A stretch of DNA of 64,000 bases from Gemmatimonadota bacterium. Lineage in GTDB: Bacteria; Gemmatimonadota; Gemmatimonadetes; Gemmatimonadales; GWC2-71-9. This document shows, one piece after another, positions 50,553 through 59,324 of the stretch; within the stretch, counting starts at the first letter, position 1; every line of letters begins with the position of its first letter. Both the position numbers and the translations under genes were made by a program. Location of the stretch: NCBI GenBank assembly GCA_040388535.1, contig JAZKBR010000002.1, positions 252,630-316,629 of the forward strand, given 5' to 3'. The notes beneath the pieces were generated by a model, which did no database searches, was not told where the DNA came from, and saw only the letters and a list, made by a program, of their open reading frames with translations.

Positions 50553-52691
50553 TCAGCGGCCGCCGCCCGCCGGATACCAGCGGCCTCCGGTGCGCGCCAT
50601 TTCCTCCAGCACCGGGGCCGGGTGAAAGCGTGGTCCGTGCGCTGCCTCGAGCCGTTCGAGCCGGGCAACAGCCTCGGCCGCTCCCATCGCGTCGAGGGTG
50701 CGCAACGGGCCGCCACGGAATGGCGGATAGCCGATACCGTAGATCGCTCCGACGTCGGCATCGCGCGGCATCCGCACGACACCTTCGCCCATCGCCATGG
50801 CCGCTTCGTTGAGCATCGCGAACACCAGGCGATCCTCGACGCGTTGCCGATCGACCTCACCCTGCGGGCGAACACCAAGCAGCTGGAAGACGCTGCCATC
50901 GGCGCCGGTCTTGTGGCCATCCTTGTAGAAATAGAAGCCGCGCTCGTTCTTCCGGCCGAGTCGATCATCGGCGCGCATCACGCCGATTACGCGCGACGGT
51001 GTCAGGCGATCGCCAAAGCTCTGATGCATCACCTTGCCGGCCTTCTCGCCAACATCGAGCCCGACTTCATCGAGCAGGGCAATCGGCCCAACCGGGAAAC
51101 CCCATTGCGTCATCACCGAGTCGATCACCTCGATCGGGGTCCCTTCTTCGAGCAGATACCCGGCCTCGTTGACGTAGGGCGAGAGGATGCGATTGACCCA
51201 GAAGCCAGGCGAATCGGCGACGACGATCACCGTCTTCCCCATCCGTCGACCAAACTGCACTGCCGTCACGATGGCATCGGCGCTGGTGCTGCCCGTGGGA
51301 ATGACTTCGAGCAGCGGCATCTTCTCGACCGGCGAGAAGAAGTGCATGCCGAGGATCCGTTCCGGATGATGTGATTCCGCAGCGATGTCGTGAATCGGAA
51401 TCGTCGAGGTGTTGGTGGCGATGATGGTGGTAGTCGGCACCGAAGCTTCGATGTCGGCAATGACCTGGCGCTTGACCGCGACATCTTCGAAGACCGCCTC
51501 GATGATGATCTGCGCCCCACCAAAGCCCGAGAAATCGCCGGTGCCCGAGAGCAATGCGCGCTGACGCTCGTATTCGAAACGCGTGAGCCGGCGGCGCTTC
51601 AGTCGTTCGGTGAGCAGGTCAGTCGCCGCCTTGATCCCCTTCCCCACCCGCACCAGATCGGCATCCTTGAGACGCACCTCGACATTCGCCTGCAGCACCG
51701 CGGTGCCAGCGATCCCCGAGCCCATGAAACCACTGCCGATGACACCGATCCGCCGAACCGGTCTCGCGCGTCCCATTCCGGCCGGCACGCCATCGTCCTT
51801 CTTGAGTGCCGTCGTGGCAAAGAAGATCTCGACCAGTCGGCGCGACACGTCGGTCATCGCCAGTTCGCCAAACGCCTGTGCTTCGGCCTCGAGACCCTTG
51901 GTCATGCCGCTCTCGAGCGAGGTGCGGATCACGTCGATCGCACGCAACGGCGCGGGATAGTTGCCACCGGTCTTCTTCTCGACCATCTCCTTCGCCTTGG
52001 AGTACACCACGAGTCGGCCGAGTGGTGTGCCATCGAGCACGGCGCCACCAATACCACGTCCCTTGCGACTCGGCTTCCAGCCGCGAGCGAGACGTTCGGC
52101 CGCGGCAATCGCCGTCTCCAGCAGTATCGCCTCGGGCACCAGCTCATCGACGAGACCGATCTGGAACGCCTTCTTCGCGCGTTCACTCTTGCCGGCGAGG
52201 ATGATGTCGAACGCCGCGCGAACGCCGATGAGCCGTGGCAGGCGATTGGAGCCGCCGGCGCCCGGAATCAGGCCAAGCTGAGTTTCGGGCAGGCCGAGCT
52301 GCGTCTTCGGATGATCTGATGCGACGCGGTAGCGACAGGCGAGAGCGAGTTCGAGCCCGCCACCGAGACAGGCCCCGTGAATCGCCACCACGACAGGCTT
52401 GCTGGAATCGGCAACGCGTTGCATCAACAGCTGGCCGTCCCGCGAGAGGCGCACCGCTTCTTCAACGGAGCGCAGCTGTACAAACTCTTCGATGTCGGCA
52501 CCGGCAATGAACGAGTCGGGCTTTCCCGAGCGAAGCACGATTGCCTTGGTTGGTTCGTCGGAGGCCAGGCGCGACAGCACTTCGTCGAGTTCCCAGCCGA
52601 CCGCCTTGCTGATGGTGTTGACCGGCTCGTTCGGCACGTTGAACGTGACGATCGCGACATTGCCGCGCCGCTCCACCACGAACGCGCTCAC
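50553..52691 (-). CDS. fadJ: Multifunctional beta-oxidation enzyme (enoyl-CoA hydratase/3-hydroxyacyl-CoA dehydrogenase)
   Basis: A 712-aa bifunctional enzyme. The N-terminal crotonase domain (1-190) has IAGADIEEF and GGGLELALACRYRVA, with catalytic Glu residues in the latter and in GLPETQLGLIPG. The dehydrogenase part starts near 310 with the NAD motif GSGFMGSGIA and contains MHFFSPVEKMPLLEVI with the catalytic His. The C-terminal helical domain is complete. GTG at 52691 overlaps the fadI stop (GTGA). Length and organisation match FadJ/FadB; the fadI-fadJ order favours FadJ. Confidence 0.95.
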   Translation of the reverse strand: MSAFVVERRGNVAIVTFNVPNEPVNTISKAVGWELDEVLSRLASDEPTKAIVLRSGKPDSFIAGADIEEFVQLRSVEEAVRLSRDGQLLMQRVADSSKPVVVAIHGACLGGGLELALACRYRVASDHPKTQLGLPETQLGLIPGAGGSNRLPRLIGVRAAFDIILAGKSERAKKAFQIGLVDELVPEAILLETAIAAAERLARGWKPSRKGRGIGGAVLDGTPLGRLVVYSKAKEMVEKKTGGNYPAPLRAIDVIRTSLESGMTKGLEAEAQAFGELAMTDVSRRLVEIFFATTALKKDDGVPAGMGRARPVRRIGVIGSGFMGSGIAGTAVLQANVEVRLKDADLVRVGKGIKAATDLLTERLKRRRLTRFEYERQRALLSGTGDFSGFGGAQIIIEAVFEDVAVKRQVIADIEASVPTTTIIATNTSTIPIHDIAAESHHPERILGMHFFSPVEKMPLLEVIPTGSTSADAIVTAVQFGRRMGKTVIVVADSPGFWVNRILSPYVNEAGYLLEEGTPIEVIDSVMTQWGFPVGPIALLDEVGLDVGEKAGKVMHQSFGDRLTPSRVIGVMRADDRLGRKNERGFYFYKDGHKTGADGSVFQLLGVRPQGEVDRQRVEDRLVFAMLNEAAMAMGEGVVRMPRDADVGAIYGIGYPPFRGGPLRTLDAMGAAEAVARLERLEAAHGPRFHPAPVLEEMARTGGRWYPAGGGR

Positions 52692-53986
52692 GACACACGC
52701 TCCAGGACCATCGCGAACCCCATCCCGCCTTGTGCACAAATCGAAATGAGGCCGAACTGCACATCGCGACGCACCATCTCGTTGGAGAGCGTCGTCACCA
52801 GTCTCGCACCAGTGGCCGCAAACGGGTGACCGATCGCGATCGACCCGCCCGAGACATTGGTCCGGCTCCAGTCCACTTCGCCGGTCACGCCCGGGAGTCC
52901 GAGGCGCGCCGACCACTCGGGCGAACCCCACGCCTGAATATTCGAGAGCACCTGTGACGCGAACGCCTCGTGGATCTCGACCAAACCGAGGTGCTGCCAG
53001 GTGATCCCCGCGCGCTTGAGTGCTAGCGGCACCGCATAGGCCGGCCCCATCAGTAATTGCCAGCCCGGGTCGACGGCGGCCACCGCATACGATCGAATCG
53101 CGGTGAGCGGACGGTAACCCATCGACTTGGCCTTTTCCTCGCTCATGATCAGCGTGGTTGCGGCCCCGTCGGTGAGTGGCGATGCGTTGCCTGCGGTGAC
53201 CGAGCCGTAATTGCGGTCGAACACCGGCCGCAGCTTGGCGAGGGCATCGAGGGTGGAGTCGGCGCGCACGGTGTTGTCGGCCGCGATGACCTGATCCATG
53301 CCACGCCCCGCGAACCACGGCGCAATTTCGGCGGTGAGCCGGCCATCGGCAGTGGCGGCGGCCGCGCGCTGGTGACTCATCAGGGCGAGTTCGTCCTGCG
53401 CCTCGCGCGTGATGTGATTCTCCTTCGCCATCTTCTCTGCCGACTGCCCCATGCTCTCACCGGTGCTCGGCTCGGCGATGGCGGGTGAGACGGGCACCAG
53501 GTCGCGAGGCCGGACCTGCGCGAAGAGGCCAAGCCGCTCACCGAGTGAACGCGCCTTGCTCGCCGACACCAGCACCTGGGAAAACTTCCGGGTATGCAGG
53601 ATCGGCACATCGGAAAACGTCTCGACCCCGCCAGCCAGGATCACATCGGCGTGCCCGGCCATGATCTGGTCGGCGGCGTTGCAGATGGCCTGGGCCCCCG
53701 AGGCGCAGGCGCGATTCAGGGTGTATGCCGGGACGGTGCGGGGGAGCTGCGGCAGCAAGGATACTTCGCGCGCCACATTCGGAAGCAGTGGCGACGGCAC
53801 CACCTGGCCGTAGATGACCTCATCGACCTCCGACCCGGGAAGTTCGGTTCGATAGAGGAGTTCGCGGGTGCAGTGGCGGGCCAGATCGGCGGCCGAAGCG
53901 TCGCGCAGCACCGTACCGGCCTTTGCGAACGGCGTCCGGACCCCGGCAATGACAACTGCGCGGCGTCCGGGAGATGGAGTGAGCAT
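52688..53986 (-). CDS. fadI: Acetyl-CoA acyltransferase (3-ketoacyl-CoA thiolase)
   Basis: A 432-aa thiolase that releases acetyl-CoA from 3-ketoacyl-CoA, completing beta-oxidation. The acyl-accepting Cys is in NRACASG, the catalytic His in EIHEAFA, and the second Cys in ISICAQGGMG. ATG at 53986 starts the minus-strand operon that includes fadJ. It is divergent from the 2-oxoglutarate dehydrogenase gene, with about 60 bp between. Confidence 0.95.
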   Translation of the reverse strand: MLTPSPGRRAVVIAGVRTPFAKAGTVLRDASAADLARHCTRELLYRTELPGSEVDEVIYGQVVPSPLLPNVAREVSLLPQLPRTVPAYTLNRACASGAQAICNAADQIMAGHADVILAGGVETFSDVPILHTRKFSQVLVSASKARSLGERLGLFAQVRPRDLVPVSPAIAEPSTGESMGQSAEKMAKENHITREAQDELALMSHQRAAAATADGRLTAEIAPWFAGRGMDQVIAADNTVRADSTLDALAKLRPVFDRNYGSVTAGNASPLTDGAATTLIMSEEKAKSMGYRPLTAIRSYAVAAVDPGWQLLMGPAYAVPLALKRAGITWQHLGLVEIHEAFASQVLSNIQAWGSPEWSARLGLPGVTGEVDWSRTNVSGGSIAIGHPFAATGARLVTTLSNEMVRRDVQFGLISICAQGGMGFAMVLERVS

Positions 53987-54046
53987 GGCCGAAAGGTAAG
54001 CGAAAGCTGCTTATGTTTAGGGGTTACCTACTTGTCGGAGCCAAGC

Positions 54047-57000
54047 GTGTCGTCGACCCAACCCGAGCAGCCTGAAGTCGCCCTTCCCGCCGAAGCCATC
54101 TTCACGGCGCTGCTCGAGAGCCAGAATACCGTTCCTTTCCAGCCCGCGACCAACGGACATGGGCCCGCGCCGACCCCCGCCGCGCCCGCGACCCCGGTGG
54201 CCGCCACGGTCACGGTACCCGCTAATGCGGTACAGCTGAGGGGCCCGGCCCTCAAGCTGGCCCAGAACATGGAGGCGTCGCTGGCCCTGCCGGTCGCGAC
54301 CACCTTCCGCGAGCTCCCGGTCCGGACCCTCGAGCTGCGCCGTGCCGACCTCAATGCCAAGCTCAAGGCGGCTGGGCGGAGCGAGAAGCTCTCGTTCACC
54401 CACCTGATCGCCTGGGCCCTCGTGCAGGCAACCAAGGAATTCCCCTCGATGGGGATCAGCGTCCTCAAGAGCGGCGCCGACACCTTCAAGGTGGTCCCCG
54501 AGCACGTCAATCTCGGGCTGGCAGTTGATGCCCAGCGCAAGGATGGCACCCGCGGCCTCGTCGTGCCGGTGCTCAAGCAGGCCGACACCATGGAGTTCGC
54601 GGCCTTCCTCGCCACCTATGAAGCGCTGGTCGAGAAGGCGCGCACCAACAAGCTGATGCCCGACGATTTCGCGGGTGCCACGATGACGCTCACGAACCCC
54701 GGCGGGCTCGGGACGGTGGCGTCGGTTCCGCGGCTGATGCCAGGTCAGGGCACCATCATCGCGACGGGCGCGATTGCCTACCCGCCCGAGTTCGCGGCGA
54801 TGGACCAGGCGACGATCAAGCAGCTCGGGCTCTCCAAGGTGATGATGATCACCAGCACCTACGATCACCGGGTGATCCAGGGCGCCGAGTCGGGGAGCTT
54901 CCTGCGCGCGGTCGATCAGATGCTGCAGGGTGAGCACAACTTCTACGAGACGATCTTCTCGGGCCTCGGTGTCGCCGCCCCTGCGGCCATCGCCGCGCCG
55001 GCCGCTGCTTCCGTCGATGCGCCGCGCCCCGCGCGCGTGGACGAGGCGATGTCGCCAGCCTCGCCGGTGCAGCTGCATCACGTTGCCGGCGCGATGGCGC
55101 TGGTGAAGGCGTTCCGCACCCACGGCCATCTCGCGGCGCATCTCGACCCGCTCGGCAGCACTCCCGTGGGCGACCCGGCCCTCGATCCGGCCGAGGTGGG
55201 CCTCACCGCGCAGGACATGGCGACCATTCCGACCGACGTGCTGCGCATTGCCGTTCCGGGCAACACACTCGCCGAGGCGCTGCCGCACTTGCAGGCAACG
55301 TACTGCGGCACGATTGCCTATGAGGTCGAGCATATCGCGTCGCACGAACGGCGCGTCTGGCTGCGTGAGCAGATCGAGTCGGGCGTGCATCGCGTGCCAC
55401 TCACCGTCACGCAGAAGCGGGCATTGCTGGAGCGGCTGTCGCAGGTCGAGGGGATGGAGCGCTTCCTTCACAACGCCTACATCGGCGCCAAGCGCTTCTC
55501 CATTGAAGGCGTCGACATCATGATCCCGATGCTCGACCTCGTGAACGAGCTCGCGGCTGATGCCGGGGTGCGCGAAGTGGTTCTCGGCATGGCGCATCGT
55601 GGCCGGCTCAACGCGCTGGCTCACACGGTGAATCTGCCGTACGCCACCATCTTCGCCGAGTTCGAGGGTGGCAAGGCAGCCGAATCGGGGATGATTCCCG
55701 AGGGCGGCACCGGCGACGTGAAATACCATCTCGGTGCGACCGGAGCCTTTGTCGCACCGAGTGGCAAGGAAACGTCGGTGACGCTGCTGCCGAATCCGAG
55801 TCATCTCGAGTTCGTCGGTGCGGTCGTCATTGGTCATGCGCGAGCCCGGCAGACCGATCGCAGCACCCGGGAGCTGAGCTACAACTCCGATGCCTCGATG
55901 CCCGTCACCATCCACGGCGATGCTGCGTTCCCTGGTCAGGGCGTGGTTGCCGAGACGCTCAACCTCGGCGGACTCACGGGATACCGGACCGGTGGCACGA
56001 TTCACCTCATCGCGAACAATCAGGTCGGCTTCACCACCGACCCGATCGATGCGCGCTCCACGCGCTACTCGTCGGACCTTGCGAAGGGATTCGACATTCC
56101 GATCATCCACGTCAATGCCGATGATCCGGAGGCCTGTCTTTCCGCCGTGCGGCTCGCCGTGGCGTACCGGATGAAGTTCCGCGGCGACGTGCTGATCGAC
56201 CTCGTTGGCTATCGTCGCCACGGCCACAACGAGGGCGACGAGGCCTCGTACACGCAGCCGACGATGTACGCACTGATCAAGGCACTGCCCACGGTGCGGG
56301 CACAATACGCCGAGGCGCTCACGCGCGAAGGCGCCATCGCGCCGGGTGAAGCCGAGACAATCGTGACGCGGACGTACGACAACTTCATCGCGGTACAGAC
56401 GGCGTTCAGGGCGTCCATGGCGACGGCAGAGCCGAAGCCATCGCACGGCGGCGCAGGAGCGCCTCCGATCGAGGTGAAGTCGGTCAATGCGACGATGCTC
56501 ACGGCGCTCAACGAACAGTTGCTGACCTGGCCCGAGGGATTCACGCCGAATCCGAAGCTTGCGAAGACGCTTGAGCGGCGGCGGGCCGGGCTCACCGCTC
56601 CCAAGGGAATTGATTGGGGCCACGCGGAGGCGCTCGCGTTCGCGTCACTGCTCGTGGACGGCGTGCCGCTCCGGTTGACGGGCCAGGACGTTGGCCGCGC
56701 GACCTTTGCGCAGCGGCACATCGTACTGCACGACACCAACACCGGCGCCGAAGTGATCACGATGCAGCGCTTGCCCGAAGCCACGGCAACGGTCGAGGTG
56801 CATAACTCGCCGCTCTCCGAACTCGCCTGCATCGGATTCGAGTACGGCTATGCCACCACCGCACCCGAAGCCCTGGTGCTTTGGGAGGCACAGTACGGTG
56901 ACTTTGCCAACGGCGCGCAGGTGATGATCGACCAGTTCATCACCTCGAGCCTGAGTAAGTGGGGCGTCACCTCGCGGCTCACCTTCCTGCTGCCGCACGG

Positions 57001-57628
57001 CTATGAGGGTGGCGGACCGGAACACTCGAGCGCACGTCTTGAGCGCTATCTGCAGGCCTGCGCCGAAGGAAATATCCGCGTGGCGAACCCCACGACGGCA
57101 GCGCAGTACTACCACCTGCTGCGCCGTCAGGCACTCACCAGCGAGTTGCGCCCTCTCGTCGTGATGACGCCGAAGTCGCTGCTGCGGCTCCCGGCCGCCG
57201 GCTCATCGCTCGACGATCTCACTGCCGGCCGCTTTCAGCCGGTGCTCGGCGATGCACCGTCGGGCGAAGCAAAGCGGTTGCTGCTCTGCAGCGGCAAGGT
57301 GTATTACGACCTGCTCAAGGGCGCAGGAGATCAGGCCCGGCCGCCGATCGGTCGCGTCGAACAGCTCTATCCGTTCGCCGACAAGGAACTCGCCGCACTC
57401 TTCGCCGGCTATCCCGCGCTCACCGAGATCGTCTGGGTGCAGGAAGAGCCGCAGAACATGGGAGCGTGGAGTTACATCGCTCCGCGCCTCACGGCGATTC
57501 TCCCCAAGGGCGTCACGCTGCGGTACGTCGGGCGGCCTGAGCGCGCGTCGCCGTCCGAGGGATACTCGTCGCAGCATGATGTGGAGCAGAAGCGGATTGT
57601 TGCGGAGGCGATCAGCGCGCAGAGATGA
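54047..57628 (+). CDS. 2-oxoglutarate dehydrogenase, fused E2 catalytic domain and E1 (Kgd/OdhA type)
   Basis: This 1193-aa enzyme works in the TCA cycle. In ordinary bacteria E1 (SucA) and E2 (SucB) are separate. Here residues about 65-300 form an acyltransferase (E2-like) domain with VPVLKQADTM, GTIIATGAI and the STYDHRVIQGAESGSFL motif containing the catalytic His, and about 330-1193 is SucA: GMAHRGRLNAL, HLGATGA, SHLEFVGAV, RHGHNEGDE and GGPEHSSARLERYLQ. There is no lipoyl domain, as in actinobacterial Kgd/OdhA. GTG at 54047 follows GGAG at 6 bases; TTG at 54032 is an alternative. It ends in the heptamer-hairpin element. Confidence 0.93.
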   Translation: MSSTQPEQPEVALPAEAIFTALLESQNTVPFQPATNGHGPAPTPAAPATPVAATVTVPANAVQLRGPALKLAQNMEASLALPVATTFRELPVRTLELRRADLNAKLKAAGRSEKLSFTHLIAWALVQATKEFPSMGISVLKSGADTFKVVPEHVNLGLAVDAQRKDGTRGLVVPVLKQADTMEFAAFLATYEALVEKARTNKLMPDDFAGATMTLTNPGGLGTVASVPRLMPGQGTIIATGAIAYPPEFAAMDQATIKQLGLSKVMMITSTYDHRVIQGAESGSFLRAVDQMLQGEHNFYETIFSGLGVAAPAAIAAPAAASVDAPRPARVDEAMSPASPVQLHHVAGAMALVKAFRTHGHLAAHLDPLGSTPVGDPALDPAEVGLTAQDMATIPTDVLRIAVPGNTLAEALPHLQATYCGTIAYEVEHIASHERRVWLREQIESGVHRVPLTVTQKRALLERLSQVEGMERFLHNAYIGAKRFSIEGVDIMIPMLDLVNELAADAGVREVVLGMAHRGRLNALAHTVNLPYATIFAEFEGGKAAESGMIPEGGTGDVKYHLGATGAFVAPSGKETSVTLLPNPSHLEFVGAVVIGHARARQTDRSTRELSYNSDASMPVTIHGDAAFPGQGVVAETLNLGGLTGYRTGGTIHLIANNQVGFTTDPIDARSTRYSSDLAKGFDIPIIHVNADDPEACLSAVRLAVAYRMKFRGDVLIDLVGYRRHGHNEGDEASYTQPTMYALIKALPTVRAQYAEALTREGAIAPGEAETIVTRTYDNFIAVQTAFRASMATAEPKPSHGGAGAPPIEVKSVNATMLTALNEQLLTWPEGFTPNPKLAKTLERRRAGLTAPKGIDWGHAEALAFASLLVDGVPLRLTGQDVGRATFAQRHIVLHDTNTGAEVITMQRLPEATATVEVHNSPLSELACIGFEYGYATTAPEALVLWEAQYGDFANGAQVMIDQFITSSLSKWGVTSRLTFLLPHGYEGGGPEHSSARLERYLQACAEGNIRVANPTTAAQYYHLLRRQALTSELRPLVVMTPKSLLRLPAAGSSLDDLTAGRFQPVLGDAPSGEAKRLLLCSGKVYYDLLKGAGDQARPPIGRVEQLYPFADKELAALFAGYPALTEIVWVQEEPQNMGAWSYIAPRLTAILPKGVTLRYVGRPERASPSEGYSSQHDVEQKRIVAEAISAQR

Positions 57629-57630
57629 GA

Positions 57631-57742
57631 GACTAGAGACTAGAGACTAGAGACTAGAGACTAGAGGACTGCACCAACACGAAGGGCCGATATCTCATTG
57701 AGATGTCGGCCCTCTCTAGTCTCTAGTCACTAGTCTCTATTC
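57631..57742. repeat. Intact heptamer-hairpin-heptamer element, GAGACTA type
   Basis: Five perfect GACTAGA units (57631-57665) begin three bases after the dehydrogenase stop. The conserved hairpin lies at 57683-57713, and inverted TAGTCTC-like units (57715-57742) end eight bases before the convergent HNH gene stop. It has the same layout as 7454-7554 but a different 7-bp unit. Confidence 0.92.
57683..57713. terminator. Conserved GGGCCGA-type hairpin, copy 4 (bidirectional)
   Basis: AGGGCCGATATCTCA pairs with TGAGATGTCGGCCCT at all 15 positions (one G-U) around a single base, so the inner pairs must open. The A-C mismatch seen in other copies is here A-T, a compensatory change. It lies between convergent genes. 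Confidence 0.7.
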
Positions 57743-57749
57743 TCTTGCT

Positions 57750-58178
57750 TCAGTCCGGCGGCAGCAACGGCCGCTCACTCGCATTCTTCGCAAGCGACTT
57801 GAGCGGCTCGGAGAGATGCTCGCCGTAGTGCAGCAGGAAGACGCCGCGCGCGCGCTTCGCCATCAGGAAGGCGAGGAGCGGGGTGTCGGCCTTGGCCGCA
57901 TTACAGGGCCGGCACGCGAGCACGAGGTTGTCCGGACGATCGTAGGCCGACTGGCCGCGCCGCGGACGGACGTGATCGAGCGTGATGGTGTCGGGAGGTA
58001 CCCGGGTGCCGCAGTACGCGCACACCGAGCCGTGGTGTGCCAGCAGCCATTCGCGATGGGAGCCGTAGGAGCGTCCAGGAGACTTGCGAAGTCGGGAGCC
58101 GGTGCTGCCGTTGGTGGTTTCCAGCTCTTCGGCTGGTGGGGCGACGTTGGTACCGCCGCGTCGTCGAGTTCGTGCCAC
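57750..58178 (-). CDS. HNH endonuclease
   Basis: A 142-aa McrA-like HNH nuclease. The zinc/metal finger is intact: CAYCGTRVP (C-x2-C), TITLDHVRPRRGQSAYDRPDNLVLACRPCNAAK, with His and Asn of the HNH motif and a second C-x2-C. The N-terminus (about 1-40) is basic and unstructured. It stands alone, convergent with the dehydrogenase gene, with no intron, intein or phage gene next to it, so its role (defence, repair or selfish) is open. Confidence 0.9.
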   Translation of the reverse strand: MARTRRRGGTNVAPPAEELETTNGSTGSRLRKSPGRSYGSHREWLLAHHGSVCAYCGTRVPPDTITLDHVRPRRGQSAYDRPDNLVLACRPCNAAKADTPLLAFLMAKRARGVFLLHYGEHLSEPLKSLAKNASERPLLPPD

Positions 58179-58253
58179 GAAAATCCTTTTGAGGTTCAGT
58201 TCTACAGTCCGGTAACGCTAACGGCCCGACCCCGGTTCCGCGAGGGCGGGCGC

Positions 58254-59093
58254 TCAGTGGCTCAGGACGAGCGACGAGACCAGCACCGAGAGCCCCACCA
58301 GCACCAGCAAGAGCACGGCTTCGCGTGCCCTGGGAGTCCGTGTCCCCCGCCCCGCGCCCTCAAGGAACGAGGAGATCGGCGACGGCTGGGGCGTCGGAAA
58401 GGCATCGAGGACCCCGAGCACCGCCTCGGCCCTGGTCGGTCGCAGCGCAGGATCGGCCGCGAGCAGCGATGCGACCAGCGTGTCGAGAGCGGCAGGAATT
58501 CCGCGGCGATGATCGCTCAACTTGCCGACCGCGCCATCGGGGAGGTCGCCCGTGAAGAAGGCCCAGGCGAGCGGCCCGAGGGCATCCAGATCGGCTCGCG
58601 CATTGTTGCCCGTTGTCGCCGCGAAGCCGCTGATCTGGACGTCGGTTGGCGTGAGATGCACGGCATCGAGGTCGAGCGCGCCATGTGCCAGGCCGGCCCG
58701 GTGGAGCGACGCAATCGCGCGAGTCAATCCGCGCAGCGCGAGAATTCCCTGCCGGACACCCAGCGCCCCGCCATCGCCCAACCGCTGCATTGCCGTCGGC
58801 GCCCGCAAGACCAGCTCGGCGACCCAGGGTCGCCCATCGAGATCTCCCACGCCTACGGGCAGGGCAAGCGCCGGATGCGCCAGCTGGCGCAGCCGCACGA
58901 CCCGATCACGCATTGCTGCTGGGCTTGGCCCCTCGGGCGGTGCTGGGTGGAGGATGATTCGCAATTCGGCGCCGGATTCGCGACAGGAGGCCGCAAAGAG
59001 GCGCCGCCCACCCAACGACGGCAACTCCTCGCCCAACAGCGCGAGAGCGCCGAGGGAGAGTTGCAGTCGGGGGCGGATGGTATTGCTGCTCAT
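58254..59093 (-). CDS. Protein-kinase-like pseudokinase with C-terminal transmembrane helix
   Basis: A 279-aa protein that keeps the outline of a Ser/Thr kinase fold but lost catalysis. The catalytic loop, normally HRDxKPxN, reads HGALDLDAVHL (no catalytic Asp at the right place and no Asn), and DFG is replaced by ISGFAAT. A Gly-rich loop is not evident. The C-lobe signatures (DLDALGPLAWAFFTGDLP and LLAADPALRPTRAEAVLGVLD) are still recognisable. One transmembrane helix (VLLLVLVGLSVLVSSLVL) ends the chain. It probably scaffolds or senses ligands. ATG at 59093 (MSSNTIRPR) was preferred. Divergent from tkt. Confidence 0.75.
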   Translation of the reverse strand: MSSNTIRPRLQLSLGALALLGEELPSLGGRRLFAASCRESGAELRIILHPAPPEGPSPAAMRDRVVRLRQLAHPALALPVGVGDLDGRPWVAELVLRAPTAMQRLGDGGALGVRQGILALRGLTRAIASLHRAGLAHGALDLDAVHLTPTDVQISGFAATTGNNARADLDALGPLAWAFFTGDLPDGAVGKLSDHRRGIPAALDTLVASLLAADPALRPTRAEAVLGVLDAFPTPQPSPISSFLEGAGRGTRTPRAREAVLLLVLVGLSVLVSSLVLSH

Positions 59094-59164
59094 CGAAGTC
59101 GCGTCCTCATTCCCGAACCAATTGCACCGGTTGTGCCACCGGCCGGAGGCGGCGGCCGGCAAAG

Positions 59165-59181
59165 TGACTGAAAATCAGTCA
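59165..59181. promoter_or_regulatory. Operator-like palindrome TGACTGA-AAA-TCAGTCA
   Basis: Perfect 7-base arms around AAA in the 231-bp divergent region between the pseudokinase and tkt. The form (short symmetric, A-rich centre) is that of a dimeric regulator site. No regulator gene is adjacent. Confidence 0.5.
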
Positions 59182-59239
59182 GTGGCTCGAACGTAAAGCA
59201 TTGCAGCGCATTGATTTGGACGATAATTCCCGCCCTGTT

Positions 59240-59268
59240 TTGAGCACGCACCCGGGGTCCCGGATTAT
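59240..59268 (+). promoter_or_regulatory. Possible promoter of tkt
   Basis: TTGAGC (59240-59245) and GATTAT (59263-59268) are separated by 17 bases and match the sigma-70 hexamers at four of six positions each. They lie 57 bases before the tkt start. A chance match is possible in this GC-rich genome, though the A/T content is locally unusual. Confidence 0.35.
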
Positions 59269-59324
59269 CTTGATGCGGCCTCGGGACATCCTCGGGCCTC
59301 ACCACCCCGAGCCCCGAACATCCC

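Noticed and set aside
54017-56623. Long open frame (868 codons) antisense to the 2-oxoglutarate dehydrogenase gene
   Set aside because: High GC at third positions creates long antisense frames. The translation is low-complexity, rich in Arg, Gly and His, with no domain, while the sense strand encodes a clear enzyme.
57750-58178. HNH gene as part of a mobile intron or phage
   Set aside because: No intron structure, inteins, terminase, capsid or integrase genes are nearby; it is treated as a stand-alone nuclease.
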